A stretch of 50,794 nucleotides of DNA from Sphingomonas sp. PP-CC-1A-547 (GCF_003610375.1 NZ_RAPZ01000018.1:1-50794), one strand, 5' to 3'; positions 15,272 through 24,127 are shown, numbered from the stretch's first letter. Made by a program: numbers and translations. The notes: generated from the sequence alone by a model not told the origin.

Positions 15272-16686
15272 ATGCGCCACCGCCGCGGTCTGGCGACCAC
15301 CCTCATGCAGGGGCCGCACGGACCACAGCTGTTCGCTACCCTGGCTGGACGATAGCCGCGACGATGCTCGCCTCGAGCCTTGCCTTTATCGATGGCTCGG
15401 TGACCAACGTCGCGCTTCCCGCGATCGGCAAGGATTTCGGCGGCGGTGCGTCAGACCTCCCCTGGATCATCAACGCGTATCTACTGCCGCTCTCGGCGCT
15501 GCTTTTGCTTGGTGGCGCAGCGGGCGATCATTACGGCCGCCGGCGGATGCTGGTGTTCGGCACAGTCCTGTTCGCGCTTGCGTCGATCGGCTGCGCGCCG
15601 GCGCCGACGCTTTCGATCCTGCTGGCAGCGCGCGGACTGCAGGGCATCGGCGCCGCGATCCTGATGCCCAACAGCCTGGGAATTCTTGGCAGTTCGTTCG
15701 AAGGCGAAGCAAGGGGGCGAGCGGTCGGGACATGGGCCGCAGCCGGCGCTATCGCCAGCGCCGTCGGTCCACCGCTTGGCGGCTGGCTGGTCGACACGCT
15801 GGGCTGGCGGACGATCTTTTACCTCAATCTGCCTGTCGCGGTGGCTGCGATCTTGGTCGCCCTGCGCTATGTCGAGGAGAGCGATCCCGGCGAGCAACCA
15901 CTCGATTGGCTCGGCGCGATCTTGGTAACCGCCGCGCTCGGCATCCTGACATGGGCGCTGACCCTGTGGTCGAGCGGTCATGTCCTGTCGCCGAAAATCG
16001 GTGCGGGCCTGGGCATCGGCATCGTCCTGCTGGTCGCGTTCGTCGGCCAGGAGCACCGTTTAGGCGACCGCGCGATGATGCCGCTGACGCTGTTCGCGTC
16101 ACGCCCCTTCGTCGGGCTGACCTTGCTGACGCTGCTGCTGTACGGCGCGCTGGGCGGGTTGCTGGTGTTGCTGCCGTATCTGTTGATCGTCGGCGGCGGA
16201 TACACGCCGACCCAGGCAGGTTTCGCATTGCTCCCCTTCTCGATCGTGATTGGCACCGCGTCGCGCTTTGCCGGACGGTTGAGCGAGCGGATCGGCCCGC
16301 GCTGGCCGCTGACGATCGGGCCGATCGTTACCGGTGTCGGTTTCGCGTTGATGGCGACCGTCGACCCGGGGGCCGGCTATTGGAGCAACGTGCTGCCCGG
16401 TCTGGTGGTGATAGCGCTCGGGATGGCCGGCGCGGTCGCTCCGCTCACGACCGCAGTTCTTTCGTCCGTCGACGATCACCACACCGGCACCGCATCGGGG
16501 TTCAACAGCGCGATTGCACGAACCGGCGGCTTGATCGCGACGGCGCTGGCCGGCGCCGTTGTCGGCGCATCGGTCGTACAGTTGGCCCAGGCGTTCCACA
16601 CCGCCGCCCTACTCGCGGCATTTTCAGCTGTGACCGCAGGCATCATTGCATTTGTGACACTCGGTCGAGAGCATGGCAGGCAATAG
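15268..16686 (+). CDS. MFS multidrug efflux transporter, DHA2 (14-TM, EmrB/QacA) family
   Basis: A 472-residue polytopic inner-membrane protein with about 14 hydrophobic segments. The motif LASSLAFIDGSVTNVALPAIGKDF in helix 1 and its loop is typical of drug:H+ antiporter-2 proteins, as are GDHYGRRRML (motif A) and LQGIGAAILMPNSLGIL. It would export hydrophobic drugs or toxic metabolites using proton flow. The ATG overlaps the tag stop (ATGA), so it is translationally coupled to Tag. No membrane-fusion partner is encoded beside it. Confidence 0.93.
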   Translation: MNAPPPRSGDHPHAGAARTTAVRYPGWTIAATMLASSLAFIDGSVTNVALPAIGKDFGGGASDLPWIINAYLLPLSALLLLGGAAGDHYGRRRMLVFGTVLFALASIGCAPAPTLSILLAARGLQGIGAAILMPNSLGILGSSFEGEARGRAVGTWAAAGAIASAVGPPLGGWLVDTLGWRTIFYLNLPVAVAAILVALRYVEESDPGEQPLDWLGAILVTAALGILTWALTLWSSGHVLSPKIGAGLGIGIVLLVAFVGQEHRLGDRAMMPLTLFASRPFVGLTLLTLLLYGALGGLLVLLPYLLIVGGGYTPTQAGFALLPFSIVIGTASRFAGRLSERIGPRWPLTIGPIVTGVGFALMATVDPGAGYWSNVLPGLVVIALGMAGAVAPLTTAVLSSVDDHHTGTASGFNSAIARTGGLIATALAGAVVGASVVQLAQAFHTAALLAAFSAVTAGIIAFVTLGREHGRQ

Positions 16687-16844
16687 CCTTACGTCTGGCC
16701 CCATAGCCGGACATTCGCGCCCCCTTCCCCACCTCCCGGCTTCAGCCGTTCGTTCATCTCCGCGATCAAATTTACAAACCTCAAACCCCTGCCCGGAATG
16801 TCTTCGATTAAACGAGGCGCGGTTACATATCATGCGGATGCCAT

Positions 16845-19028
16845 CTACCGGCTGAAGCGCAGCGTCAGCAACGCCGTCCGGGGGTCCGGAAAATTCCGGT
16901 ACCACGCGCCGATCGACGGGTTGTAGACCGACGCGACCTGCTTGCTCGTGTTCAGCACGTTGCGGACCGATAGTGCGACGTCGACATGCGGGTTCGGGGT
17001 ATTCCACGTGATCGTACCGTTCACATAGGCTTGCCCAGGCGAGCAATCCTGGGGGCGGTTGAGCGCGGATACGTAGTAAGAAGACTGGTAATTCGCGTCG
17101 GCGGCCAGCCTCAGCGAGCCAGCGGCCGCCAGGGGCAACTCATAGCTCGCGCCGCCAGTTACGGTCCATTTCGGCGCATTGGTCAGGCGGTTGCCATCGG
17201 CATTCACCCCGGCCCCGCCGGCGCCCTTATAGTCGTCGAACGTCGCGTGGAGATACCCGCCTGCCAGTTGCACGCTGAAACGGTCGGTCAGGGTGGCGCT
17301 GTTCTCGATCTCGATGCCCCAGCTGTGCGCCTTGCCCGCATTGCCACGCCGCGATCCCTGATAGACCGGATCGAAGAACGACACCTGCAAGTCCTGATAG
17401 TCGTTGTAAAACACCGCGATGTTCGACCGCAGCGCACGATCGAACAGGGTCGCCTTCAGCCCGGTTTCGTAGGTGCTGACCTTCTCCGGCGCGAACGGCA
17501 ACGTGGCCAGATCGAGCCGCGTCGCACGATTGTCGTACCCACCCGATTTGAAGCCTTGCGAATAGCTGGCATATTGCAGAAGCGTCGAGTTCCATTGCGC
17601 CTGCACCGAGGCTTTCGGGGTCAGCGCACGCCACGTCTCGTCCGCCTCCCCCGCGATCGACTGCGCGGTGGGCACACGTGCGAGGTTGATGACCTTGTTG
17701 TCGAACACGAAATCCTTGTGCTCTATCGTACCGCGCAAGCCCCCGGTGGCGCTGAATACCGACCCTAACCGATAGGTTGCCTCACCGAAGATCGCGTAGG
17801 CGTCGGTGGTCGTGATGTTGTGTGCGCGCAGTCCCGATACGGCAGCCGTCGGCGACGTGCCGAGGCGTGTAAACCCGTCGCGTTCGACGAAGAAGCGTTC
17901 GTGCAGATAGAACAACCCGCCGGTAAAGGTCAGTGCGCCGTAATCGCCATTCAACTGCACTTCCTGCGTCACGTAGCGATCATTGTAATGGATCAGGTTC
18001 TTCTGGATCAGCGCGGACTGGCCGTCATTGTCGTACGAGACCGGATCGAGGTTGAACCCGCCGACCGCGGTGATCGACTTCAGGCTGAGATGCTCGCCGA
18101 GCGCATATTTGATGCGGAGCGACCCCGAACGACCATCAAGATCCTGATGCGGCTCGACCTCGGAATAAGAGGTGCGCTTGTCGAACACGACACCGGGTTG
18201 GTTGACCGGAATATAGCTGCGCGAGTCGGAACGGTCGCGGACGAGATTGGCGGTCAGCAACACGTCGAGATCGGCGTTCGGCGTCCAGCGCAGCTTGCCC
18301 CTGAACGAGTCGACGTCGATCCGGTTGACGTCGTGGCCGAGCGTCGGGTCCTTCGTCACGCCGTCGCGGCTGTGGTGGATGTACGAGAAGCTGGCGGCCA
18401 GAGTATCGCTCAGCGGGCCGCTGACCAGCGCGCGCGCGTCGACCTCGTTCTTGCTGCCATAGCCGATCGCGGCCTTCAGATGCGTTTCCTGGTCCGGATC
18501 GCGGGTTATGATCCGCAGCGCGCCCGCACTCGAATTACGGCCGTAGAGGGTCCCTTGAGGCCCGCGCAAAAGTTCGATCCGTTCGAGATCATTGAACTCG
18601 ACCATCGAGCCGATCTGGCGCGGGATGTAGACGTCGTCGACATAGACGGCGAGTACCGGCTCCTGGATCGGGTCGCTTTCGCCGACGCCGCGCAACGAGA
18701 AGGTCTGCGTGGTGTGACTGATCGAGGTGCGGGGCACGAACAGATTAGGGACCTGCCCTGCCAGATCGCGCACGTCGCGGATGTCGCGATCCTGCGCGAG
18801 CTGCCCGCCGAACACGGAAATCGCGATCGGCGTCTTTTGCAGGTCGGTCGAACGGCGCTCGGCAGTGACGATGATCTCACCGCGATCCGACGTCTCGGTC
18901 CTGTCGGACGTATCGACCGGATCCGTGATCGACGGACCGCCCGTCGTCTGCGCGCTCGCGGACCATGCCAACCCAAAAGCCATGGTTGCGACCGATATCT
19001 TCAGCAAACGCCGTGTAGTACGACCCAT
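16845..19028 (-). CDS. TonB-dependent outer-membrane receptor (left arm of the organosulfur locus)
   Basis: A 727-residue beta-barrel receptor. It has a signal peptide (MGRTTRRLLKISVATMAFGLAWSASA), a TonB-box-like GEIIVTAERRS (about 50-60), a plug domain (IAISVFGGQLAQ ... SLRGVGE ... ERIELLRGPQGTLYGRNSSAGAL) and a barrel ending in aromatic-plus-basic LLTLRFSR. It imports a scarce ligand with energy from TonB. GAGGGG lies upstream of the ATG at 19028. It is the last gene of the minus-strand arm, 125 bp after the SsuA-like lipoprotein gene, with a perfect-arm dyad in the gap. This context argues for an organosulfur ligand rather than iron; the sequence of the barrel does not prove it. Confidence 0.93.
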   Translation of the reverse strand: MGRTTRRLLKISVATMAFGLAWSASAQTTGGPSITDPVDTSDRTETSDRGEIIVTAERRSTDLQKTPIAISVFGGQLAQDRDIRDVRDLAGQVPNLFVPRTSISHTTQTFSLRGVGESDPIQEPVLAVYVDDVYIPRQIGSMVEFNDLERIELLRGPQGTLYGRNSSAGALRIITRDPDQETHLKAAIGYGSKNEVDARALVSGPLSDTLAASFSYIHHSRDGVTKDPTLGHDVNRIDVDSFRGKLRWTPNADLDVLLTANLVRDRSDSRSYIPVNQPGVVFDKRTSYSEVEPHQDLDGRSGSLRIKYALGEHLSLKSITAVGGFNLDPVSYDNDGQSALIQKNLIHYNDRYVTQEVQLNGDYGALTFTGGLFYLHERFFVERDGFTRLGTSPTAAVSGLRAHNITTTDAYAIFGEATYRLGSVFSATGGLRGTIEHKDFVFDNKVINLARVPTAQSIAGEADETWRALTPKASVQAQWNSTLLQYASYSQGFKSGGYDNRATRLDLATLPFAPEKVSTYETGLKATLFDRALRSNIAVFYNDYQDLQVSFFDPVYQGSRRGNAGKAHSWGIEIENSATLTDRFSVQLAGGYLHATFDDYKGAGGAGVNADGNRLTNAPKWTVTGGASYELPLAAAGSLRLAADANYQSSYYVSALNRPQDCSPGQAYVNGTITWNTPNPHVDVALSVRNVLNTSKQVASVYNPSIGAWYRNFPDPRTALLTLRFSR

Positions 19029-19125
19029 CAATGCGACCCCTCATTATGTCGATGAACTATGGAGTCAATCTGGTATTCGTACGAGTTGCTTTAGGTATCC
19101 GGTCTCAAACTACCGATTGTTCGTC

Positions 19126-19141
19126 GATACACATATGTATC
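19126..19141. promoter_or_regulatory. 16-bp dyad GATACA-CATA-TGTATC
   Basis: Perfect 6-bp arms (GATACA/TGTATC) surround CATA. The site lies between the stop of the SsuA-like gene (19154) and the TBDR start (19028), about 100 bp upstream of the latter, in locally A+T-rich DNA. It could be an operator for a separate TBDR promoter. There is no T-run, so a terminator is unlikely. Confidence 0.4.
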
Positions 19142-19153
19142 ATTGACTGTTCT

Positions 19154-20128
19154 TCAGTATATCTTCCCGATCCGTGCATTGAGGGCGGTCGACCAGAGCG
19201 GGCGGACATCGACCTTGGCTGGAATCACCTTTGCCGTCGCGAACCGGTCCGCAACCTGTTGCTGCGAGGCGATCGCCGCATCGGTGACGGGCACTATTCG
19301 CGGATCGGAACTGCGCTCTCGAAACTGCTGTAGCCAGATCGCTTCGGGAACTCCGGTATCCTTGGCTAGCGCGGTCGCCCATGCGGCGGGGTTGGCCACC
19401 GACCATGCGAAGGTCCGCGCGATCTTGCCGAGATAATCGCCGATGGCTTCGACGCGGAGCGGATCGGCGAGCGCGGCGGTCGACGCCGCGACGACATAAT
19501 TGCCCGACAACCTCCCCTTGCCGGTGGCGAGCACGCGCGCGCCGGTCGAGCGCGCGAGGCTGCCCTGCACGCCGTAGATCACCCATGCGTCGAGCCGTCC
19601 CTGCTGGAACGCGGTCAGTCCGTCCGAGGGCGACAGCGCAATCGGCACGACGTCGGCGAACGTGAGGCCCGCTTCGTCGAGAAGGCGGAGCAGGATGTAA
19701 TGCGAGGTGGTCGCACGGACATACCCGATCCGCTTGCCGCGCAGACCCGCCGCATCGTGGATGGTCGAGCCAGCCGGCACCAGAACGACCTGATTGTTCA
19801 CGTCGTATTGCTGCACCGCGATCAGCCGGAACAGCGGGTCCGCAGCGGCGGCGAAGATCGGCGGTATCTCGCTCATCCCGCCGAAGTCGATCGCGCCGGC
19901 GTTGATCGCCTCGACGATCTGGTTGCCGCCCGCGAACAGCGCCTTGCTCACCGTGTAGGGCGGTGCCGCTTCGCCGGCCTGCGCGAAGAACGAGTCGATC
20001 TGGCCCTTGTAGGTGGCGACGCGGAGCGTAACGTCCTTCAGCGCGACCGGTTTGGAACCCCCGCGTCCGCACGCCGACAGGGCCAGCGCACCCCCGATCA
20101 CCGCGCGGCGGGAAACCAGCGGGCTCAA
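19154..20128 (-). CDS. SsuA/NrtA-type substrate-binding lipoprotein (aliphatic sulfonate-type ABC uptake)
   Basis: A 324-residue periplasmic binding protein. The start is a TTG at 20128 overlapping the aldolase stop (TTGA). It gives SRRAVIGGALALSAC, a twin-arginine-like signal with a lipobox whose acylated residue is Cys20. The mature domain has the SsuA pattern: FAGGNQIVEAINAGAIDFGGMSEIPP (in part), LRGKRIGYVRATTSHYILLRLL and LTAFQQGRLDAWVIY. These bind sulfonates, taurine, nitrate or riboflavin-precursor-like ligands for an ABC permease. The only permease/ATPase pair in the window is at 24304-25863, in the divergent arm. A GTG a few codons downstream is an alternative start but would remove the arginines. 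Confidence 0.9.
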   Translation of the reverse strand: MSPLVSRRAVIGGALALSACGRGGSKPVALKDVTLRVATYKGQIDSFFAQAGEAAPPYTVSKALFAGGNQIVEAINAGAIDFGGMSEIPPIFAAAADPLFRLIAVQQYDVNNQVVLVPAGSTIHDAAGLRGKRIGYVRATTSHYILLRLLDEAGLTFADVVPIALSPSDGLTAFQQGRLDAWVIYGVQGSLARSTGARVLATGKGRLSGNYVVAASTAALADPLRVEAIGDYLGKIARTFAWSVANPAAWATALAKDTGVPEAIWLQQFRERSSDPRIVPVTDAAIASQQQVADRFATAKVIPAKVDVRPLWSTALNARIGKIY

Positions 20129-20961
20129 TCGAGCAGGTCCGGTTCTTGCGCGACGATCACGTCCCAATAGGGCTGGAACGCCCACAACGCGCCGACCTCC
20201 GTGCCGACCTGCGACGCGGTGTGCCGCGCGACCGCGTCGCTCATCGGCTTGGTCGTGCCCGCAGCCTCGGCGAGCAATTGCGCCTGGCATGCATTCTCCA
20301 TCGCGAGATAGCGCCAGACCGCCGCCTCGACCGAATGGCCGACCGTCAAGATGCCGTGGTTCTGGAGGATCACCGCCTTCCGATGACCAAGCGCGTGCGC
20401 GATCTTCTCGCCCTCGCTCGCGTCGAGCACGACGCCGCTATATTCCTCGAACAGCGCGTGATCGTCGTAGAAGGCCGCCGAATCCTGTGTCAGCGGATCG
20501 AGCAGTCGACCGAGCGACGACCAGGCCTTGCCGTACAGCGAGTGCGAATGCGCCGCCGCGATCACGTCGGGCCGGGCCTTGTGCAACTCCGAATGGATCG
20601 CGAACGCCGCGCGGTTGAGGCGCGCGGGCACGCCCTTGGGGGGCTCGACGACCACGCCCTCGTGGCTGACGAGCATCAGGTGCGACACCTTGATCCGGCC
20701 GAAATGCACGCCGAACGGGTTGACCCAGAAATGATCGGGCCATTCGGGATCGCGCACCGTGATGTGGCCCGCGCCGCCCATGTCGTAGCCGTTGCGCCCG
20801 AACAGCCGGTACGCGGCGGCGAGACGCTGTTTGCGATACAGCCGCTCGACCGCGGGATCGGCGTGGACCGGGATGACGGAAGACCCGAACTCGGGCAACA
20901 GCGCCTCGACGATCGCAGTCTCGGCCGGCTCCGTGCGCCGCAGGGGAAGCGGGTTGGTCAT
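20125..20961 (-). CDS. Class II aldolase/adducin-family protein
   Basis: A 278-residue protein of the class II (zinc) aldolase/adducin fold. Metal-ligand histidines are visible in AAHSHSLYGKAW and QNHGILTVGHSVE, and the N-terminal block reads GRNGYDMGGAGHITVRDP. Members cleave or isomerise phosphorylated or free hydroxy-aldehydes; many are of unknown substrate. GAGGAG lies before the ATG at 20961 and overlaps the upstream dehydrogenase stop. The 3' end overlaps the lipoprotein gene by 4 nt. Its place among sulfur-acquisition genes suggests processing of the carbon skeleton left after C-S cleavage, or a hydroxylated sulfonate such as a sulfosugar breakdown product. This is inference. Confidence 0.92.
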   Translation of the reverse strand: MTNPLPLRRTEPAETAIVEALLPEFGSSVIPVHADPAVERLYRKQRLAAAYRLFGRNGYDMGGAGHITVRDPEWPDHFWVNPFGVHFGRIKVSHLMLVSHEGVVVEPPKGVPARLNRAAFAIHSELHKARPDVIAAAHSHSLYGKAWSSLGRLLDPLTQDSAAFYDDHALFEEYSGVVLDASEGEKIAHALGHRKAVILQNHGILTVGHSVEAAVWRYLAMENACQAQLLAEAAGTTKPMSDAVARHTASQVGTEVGALWAFQPYWDVIVAQEPDLLD

Positions 20962-20972
20962 CGTCTGTCTCC

Positions 20973-21911
20973 TCAATAGCCACGGGCGCGATCCACCACG
21001 CCGTCGAGCGGTTGCCCGCGGCGGAAGCGATCGAGATTGGCGGCGAAACTCAGCGAAAGATTGCGGCGCGTCTCGGTCGTGTGGACGCTGGTATGCGGCG
21101 ACAGGCGGACGCGGGGATGCGTGTAGTAACGATGCCCGGCGGTCAGCGGCTCCGGGTATGTAACGTCGAGCGTCGCGCGCGCGACCCGCCCTTCGTCCAG
21201 CGCGGCGAGCAACGCATCATCGTCGATCAGGATGCCGCGCGCGATGTTGATCAGGTGCAGGTTCGGCTTGGCCAACGACAGGAGTTTCGCGTCGACCATC
21301 CGCTCGGTCTGCGCGGTCGCCGGCGCGGCGAGGACGACGTGGTCGGCCTGCGCGAAGATCGTCGCGGGATCGGCACGCTCGACACCCGCTGCGAGCGGCA
21401 GGTCCGAGCGGCGCGTGGCAATCACCCGCATCCCCAGCGCCTGCGCGCGCGGTGCTAGCGCCTCGCCGATCGCCCCAAACCCGATCAGCCCGAGCGTGGT
21501 GCCGGCGACGGTCGCAAGCGGCTTGGCGACCCAGTCTTTGCGATCGCTGATCCAGATGTCGGGAAGGTGTTTCGCCTCCGCCAGGATCGCGGCAAGCGCG
21601 AACTCCGCCAGCGCGATCGCCGACGCCCCGCGTGCGGTGGTGACCACCGGCCCCTCGAACAGCCAGTCCGGATAGAAATCGATGCCGACCGAGACGAGCT
21701 GGATCCAGCGAAGATCGAACGGCCAGCCCCTCGGCTGCGCAGGGAACGCATCGCCCGGCCGTCGGAACGGCGCGGCGATCAGGATCTCGGGCCCGTGCGC
21801 GAGCCCGGCCGATCCGGGCGCGATGCTGACGATCTCCGCCGCCTGCGTCGAGGCTGCAAAGGCGTCGTTGAAGAGTGCCGGTAACTGGCTGGCGACCTGC
21901 ACACGCGTCAC
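20973..21911 (-). CDS. D-2-hydroxyacid dehydrogenase (NAD-dependent)
   Basis: A 312-residue protein of the D-isomer 2-hydroxyacid dehydrogenase family. The NAD loop is GLIGFGAIGEALAPRAQALGM. The catalytic triad is present: Arg in INIARGILID, Glu in DVTYPEPLTAGH and His in LSPHTSVHTT. It would oxidise a 2-hydroxyacid or reduce a 2-ketoacid in the cytosol. It overlaps the SfnB-like gene upstream by 4 nt and lies 11 bp before the aldolase start, so it is a firm member of the left-arm operon. The dehydrogenase-aldolase pair is not part of the classical ssu or tau gene sets. Confidence 0.92.
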   Translation of the reverse strand: MTRVQVASQLPALFNDAFAASTQAAEIVSIAPGSAGLAHGPEILIAAPFRRPGDAFPAQPRGWPFDLRWIQLVSVGIDFYPDWLFEGPVVTTARGASAIALAEFALAAILAEAKHLPDIWISDRKDWVAKPLATVAGTTLGLIGFGAIGEALAPRAQALGMRVIATRRSDLPLAAGVERADPATIFAQADHVVLAAPATAQTERMVDAKLLSLAKPNLHLINIARGILIDDDALLAALDEGRVARATLDVTYPEPLTAGHRYYTHPRVRLSPHTSVHTTETRRNLSLSFAANLDRFRRGQPLDGVVDRARGY

Positions 21912-23074
21912 GCGCTACGCTCCGCAAACGCCGCGCGACCGGTGCTGCCCAGCACGACATCGCCCTGCGGCGTATGGATGCGGCCGCACAACACGTCGCG
22001 CAGGTGTCGCTCCAAAGGGTTGTGTCGCGTCAGCCCCGCATTGCCGGTGACGGCGATCGCCTTCTCGACCGCGGCGATCGCGTTCTCGGTGACGAGGTGC
22101 TTGACCAGCCCCGCCTCCAACCCGCTCGTCGCACCCGACGTACCGGCATCGAGCAGCAACCGGTTCTGCAGCGACAATCCGTCGATCGTCCCGACCACCT
22201 CCTGGAACCGCGGCAAGGTCGACAACGACGCACCGAGATTGGTCGGCTTGCGATCGATCAGCCAGCCGACCAGCCAGTCGCGCGCATTCCGTGCGACGGC
22301 GTCATAGATCGCCGATGTCAGCACCGCGGACCAGTTGGCGAACGCAGCGGAATAGGGCGGCTGCTTGCCGACCGGCCTGGGCTCCAGCGCCTGATCGAAC
22401 GGCACCAGAACGTCCTCGAACACCACATCGTGGCTGGCACTCGCGCGCAGCCCGAGATGATCCCAGCTCTCCTCGATCCGGATGCCCGGCGTATCGGCGC
22501 GCACCAGCCAGCCGCCGACCAGCGGCTCGGCATCGTCCGAACGCGCCCAGACCACCATCCAGGTCAGCGCGGTGGAGCCGGTCGAGAAAATCTTCCGCCC
22601 GTCGAGCCGCCAACCCTCGGCCGTGCGCCGCGCGATCGTGCCGGGAAGGCCACCCCGCGCCGGCGTGCCCAGATCCGGCTCCACCCGCAGCGCGTTGATC
22701 AGCGCACCATCGCGCAACGCCTCGCCGACGACACGCGTCTTCAGCGCCTCCGAGAAACCGGAGCGATCGTCGAGCCCGGCATGAAACAGATACTGCATCG
22801 TCAGGACGAGCGCGGTCGCCGGTTCGCCGCGCGCGACCGCGGCGATCACACGCCGAGCCTCCGCCAGATCGCCGCCACCACCGCCGAGCCGGCGTGGCGC
22901 GGTCAGCGCGAGCAGGCCGTGACGGTGCAGCAGCGCGAAGTTCTCGACCGGCAGCGTGCCTGTGCGATCATGGTGCGCAGCGGTCGCCGCGAACGCTGCG
23001 GTTACACCCGGCAGGACAGCATCCAGATCAAGCGTCGGCACCTGCGGCGCAATTGATAGGAGTTGCGCACTCAT
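21908..23074 (-). CDS. SfnB/DszC-type flavin monooxygenase (acyl-CoA dehydrogenase fold)
   Basis: A 388-residue member of the acyl-CoA dehydrogenase superfamily. Blocks LTAPRRLGGGGGDLAEARRVI, WRLDGRKIFSTGS and ESWDHLGLRASASHDVVFEDVLVPF are those of the sulfur-acquisition branch (SfnB, DszC) that hydroxylates organosulfur compounds with reduced flavin. The usual catalytic glutamate region of true acyl-CoA dehydrogenases is not recognisable. The start at 23074 is chosen over a 20-codon extension because the family N terminus begins there; the Shine-Dalgarno is weak. It is the first gene of the left arm, divergent from the LysR gene with a 207-bp intergenic region. Confidence 0.9.
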   Translation of the reverse strand: MSAQLLSIAPQVPTLDLDAVLPGVTAAFAATAAHHDRTGTLPVENFALLHRHGLLALTAPRRLGGGGGDLAEARRVIAAVARGEPATALVLTMQYLFHAGLDDRSGFSEALKTRVVGEALRDGALINALRVEPDLGTPARGGLPGTIARRTAEGWRLDGRKIFSTGSTALTWMVVWARSDDAEPLVGGWLVRADTPGIRIEESWDHLGLRASASHDVVFEDVLVPFDQALEPRPVGKQPPYSAAFANWSAVLTSAIYDAVARNARDWLVGWLIDRKPTNLGASLSTLPRFQEVVGTIDGLSLQNRLLLDAGTSGATSGLEAGLVKHLVTENAIAAVEKAIAVTGNAGLTRHNPLERHLRDVLCGRIHTPQGDVVLGSTGRAAFAERSA

Positions 23075-23188
23075 GGCAGCACCGTGTCGGTCAGGTCGCC
23101 GACAGGCTTCACGTGAAGACGATCGGTCGAGCACGGCGCGTGCCAGCCGTGCTGCGATCCGGGTCGAGGATTACGATGTACCAAGGCT

Positions 23189-23214
23189 GCGCTCCTTCCC
23201 GCAGCAAGGAGCGC
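23189..23214. promoter_or_regulatory. Perfect 9-bp inverted repeat in the divergent promoter region
   Basis: GCGCTCCTT and AAGGAGCGC are separated by CCCGCAGC. The site lies 115 bp upstream of the SfnB-like start (23074) and 68 bp before the LysR start (23282), where a LysR-type regulator would be expected to bind. It could equally form a leader stem-loop in the minus-strand transcript. It does not show a clean T-N11-A LysR box. Confidence 0.45.
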
Positions 23215-23281
23215 TTCATTTCCTATCGAATCAATGTAGATTGTCTGCTAACGCATATGAGCCTGGCTTCTAGGACCGATC

Positions 23282-24127
23282 ATGGCCGTCAACATTCCCA
23301 CCGACGTCGTGCGCAGCTTCGTCGCGATCGTCGATGCCGGCTCGATGCTGCGTGCCGCGGACCGCGTGTTCGTCAGCCAGTCCGCACTCAGCTTGCAGAT
23401 GAAACGACTTGAGGAACTGCTCCAGGTGGCGCTGTTCCGCCGCGAAGGACGCAGGCTCGTCCTCTCGGTGCAGGGCGAACGGTTCCTGCCGCACGCGCGC
23501 GACCTGCTTGCGGTCAATGATCGTGCGCTGGCAGCACTTGGCGACGGCAGCCTCGCCGGCCCCGCGCGGATCGGCTTCGTGCAGGATTTCGCGGAGACGT
23601 TGTTGTCCGGCGTCTTGTCGGTGTTCGCGTCCAGTAACCCCGACGCCTCGCTCGACGTTCGCGTCGCAGGGTCGGCCGAACTGCTCGATCTGCTCGCGAC
23701 CGACCGCCTCGACATCGTCCTGTGCATCGGCGAGGACACCGACAAGGCCGCCGTCGCCACCGCCGACATGCACTGGCTCGGCAATCCGCGCCTGACATCC
23801 GCTGCGATCCTGCCCTTGGCCGTACTCCAGAAGCCATGCCGGTTCCGCGATGCCGCGATCGCCGCGCTGGAGGCGGCGGGCAGGCCCTACCGGATCGTCC
23901 TGGAGACGCCGAGCCTGTCCGCCCTGCGCGCGGCAGTGACCGGCGGGATCGGTATAACCTGTCGCACCGACGCCTTGATGGGGCTCGATCCGGAGATTCA
24001 CGACGGGCTCCCCGCGCTGCCCCGCGTCGCCTATGTCCTGCGCATCAACGACACGCGACATCCGGTACTCGACCGGCTCCACGACGTCGTCCTTCGTTCG
24101 ATCGTCGAATCCGCCAGCGCAGATTGA
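23282..24127 (+). CDS. LysR-family transcriptional regulator of the organosulfur locus
   Basis: A 281-residue LysR protein. Residues about 4-62 are the winged helix-turn-helix (FVAIVDAGSMLRAADRVFVSQSALSLQMKRLEELL). The remainder is the periplasmic-binding-like effector domain. It sits between the two arms: divergent from the SfnB-like gene and 176 bp ahead of the permease gene. It is therefore the obvious local regulator of sulfur-source use, comparable in role to CysB/Cbl, though its effector domain is not clearly of that subgroup. AGGA lies just upstream of the ATG. Confidence 0.93.
   Translation: MAVNIPTDVVRSFVAIVDAGSMLRAADRVFVSQSALSLQMKRLEELLQVALFRREGRRLVLSVQGERFLPHARDLLAVNDRALAALGDGSLAGPARIGFVQDFAETLLSGVLSVFASSNPDASLDVRVAGSAELLDLLATDRLDIVLCIGEDTDKAAVATADMHWLGNPRLTSAAILPLAVLQKPCRFRDAAIAALEAAGRPYRIVLETPSLSALRAAVTGGIGITCRTDALMGLDPEIHDGLPALPRVAYVLRINDTRHPVLDRLHDVVLRSIVESASAD

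Noticed and set aside
17820..19055. 411-codon plus-strand open frame opposite the left-arm TBDR
   Set aside because: The minus strand encodes an unmistakable receptor with signal, plug and barrel; the plus-strand reading is an antisense shadow.
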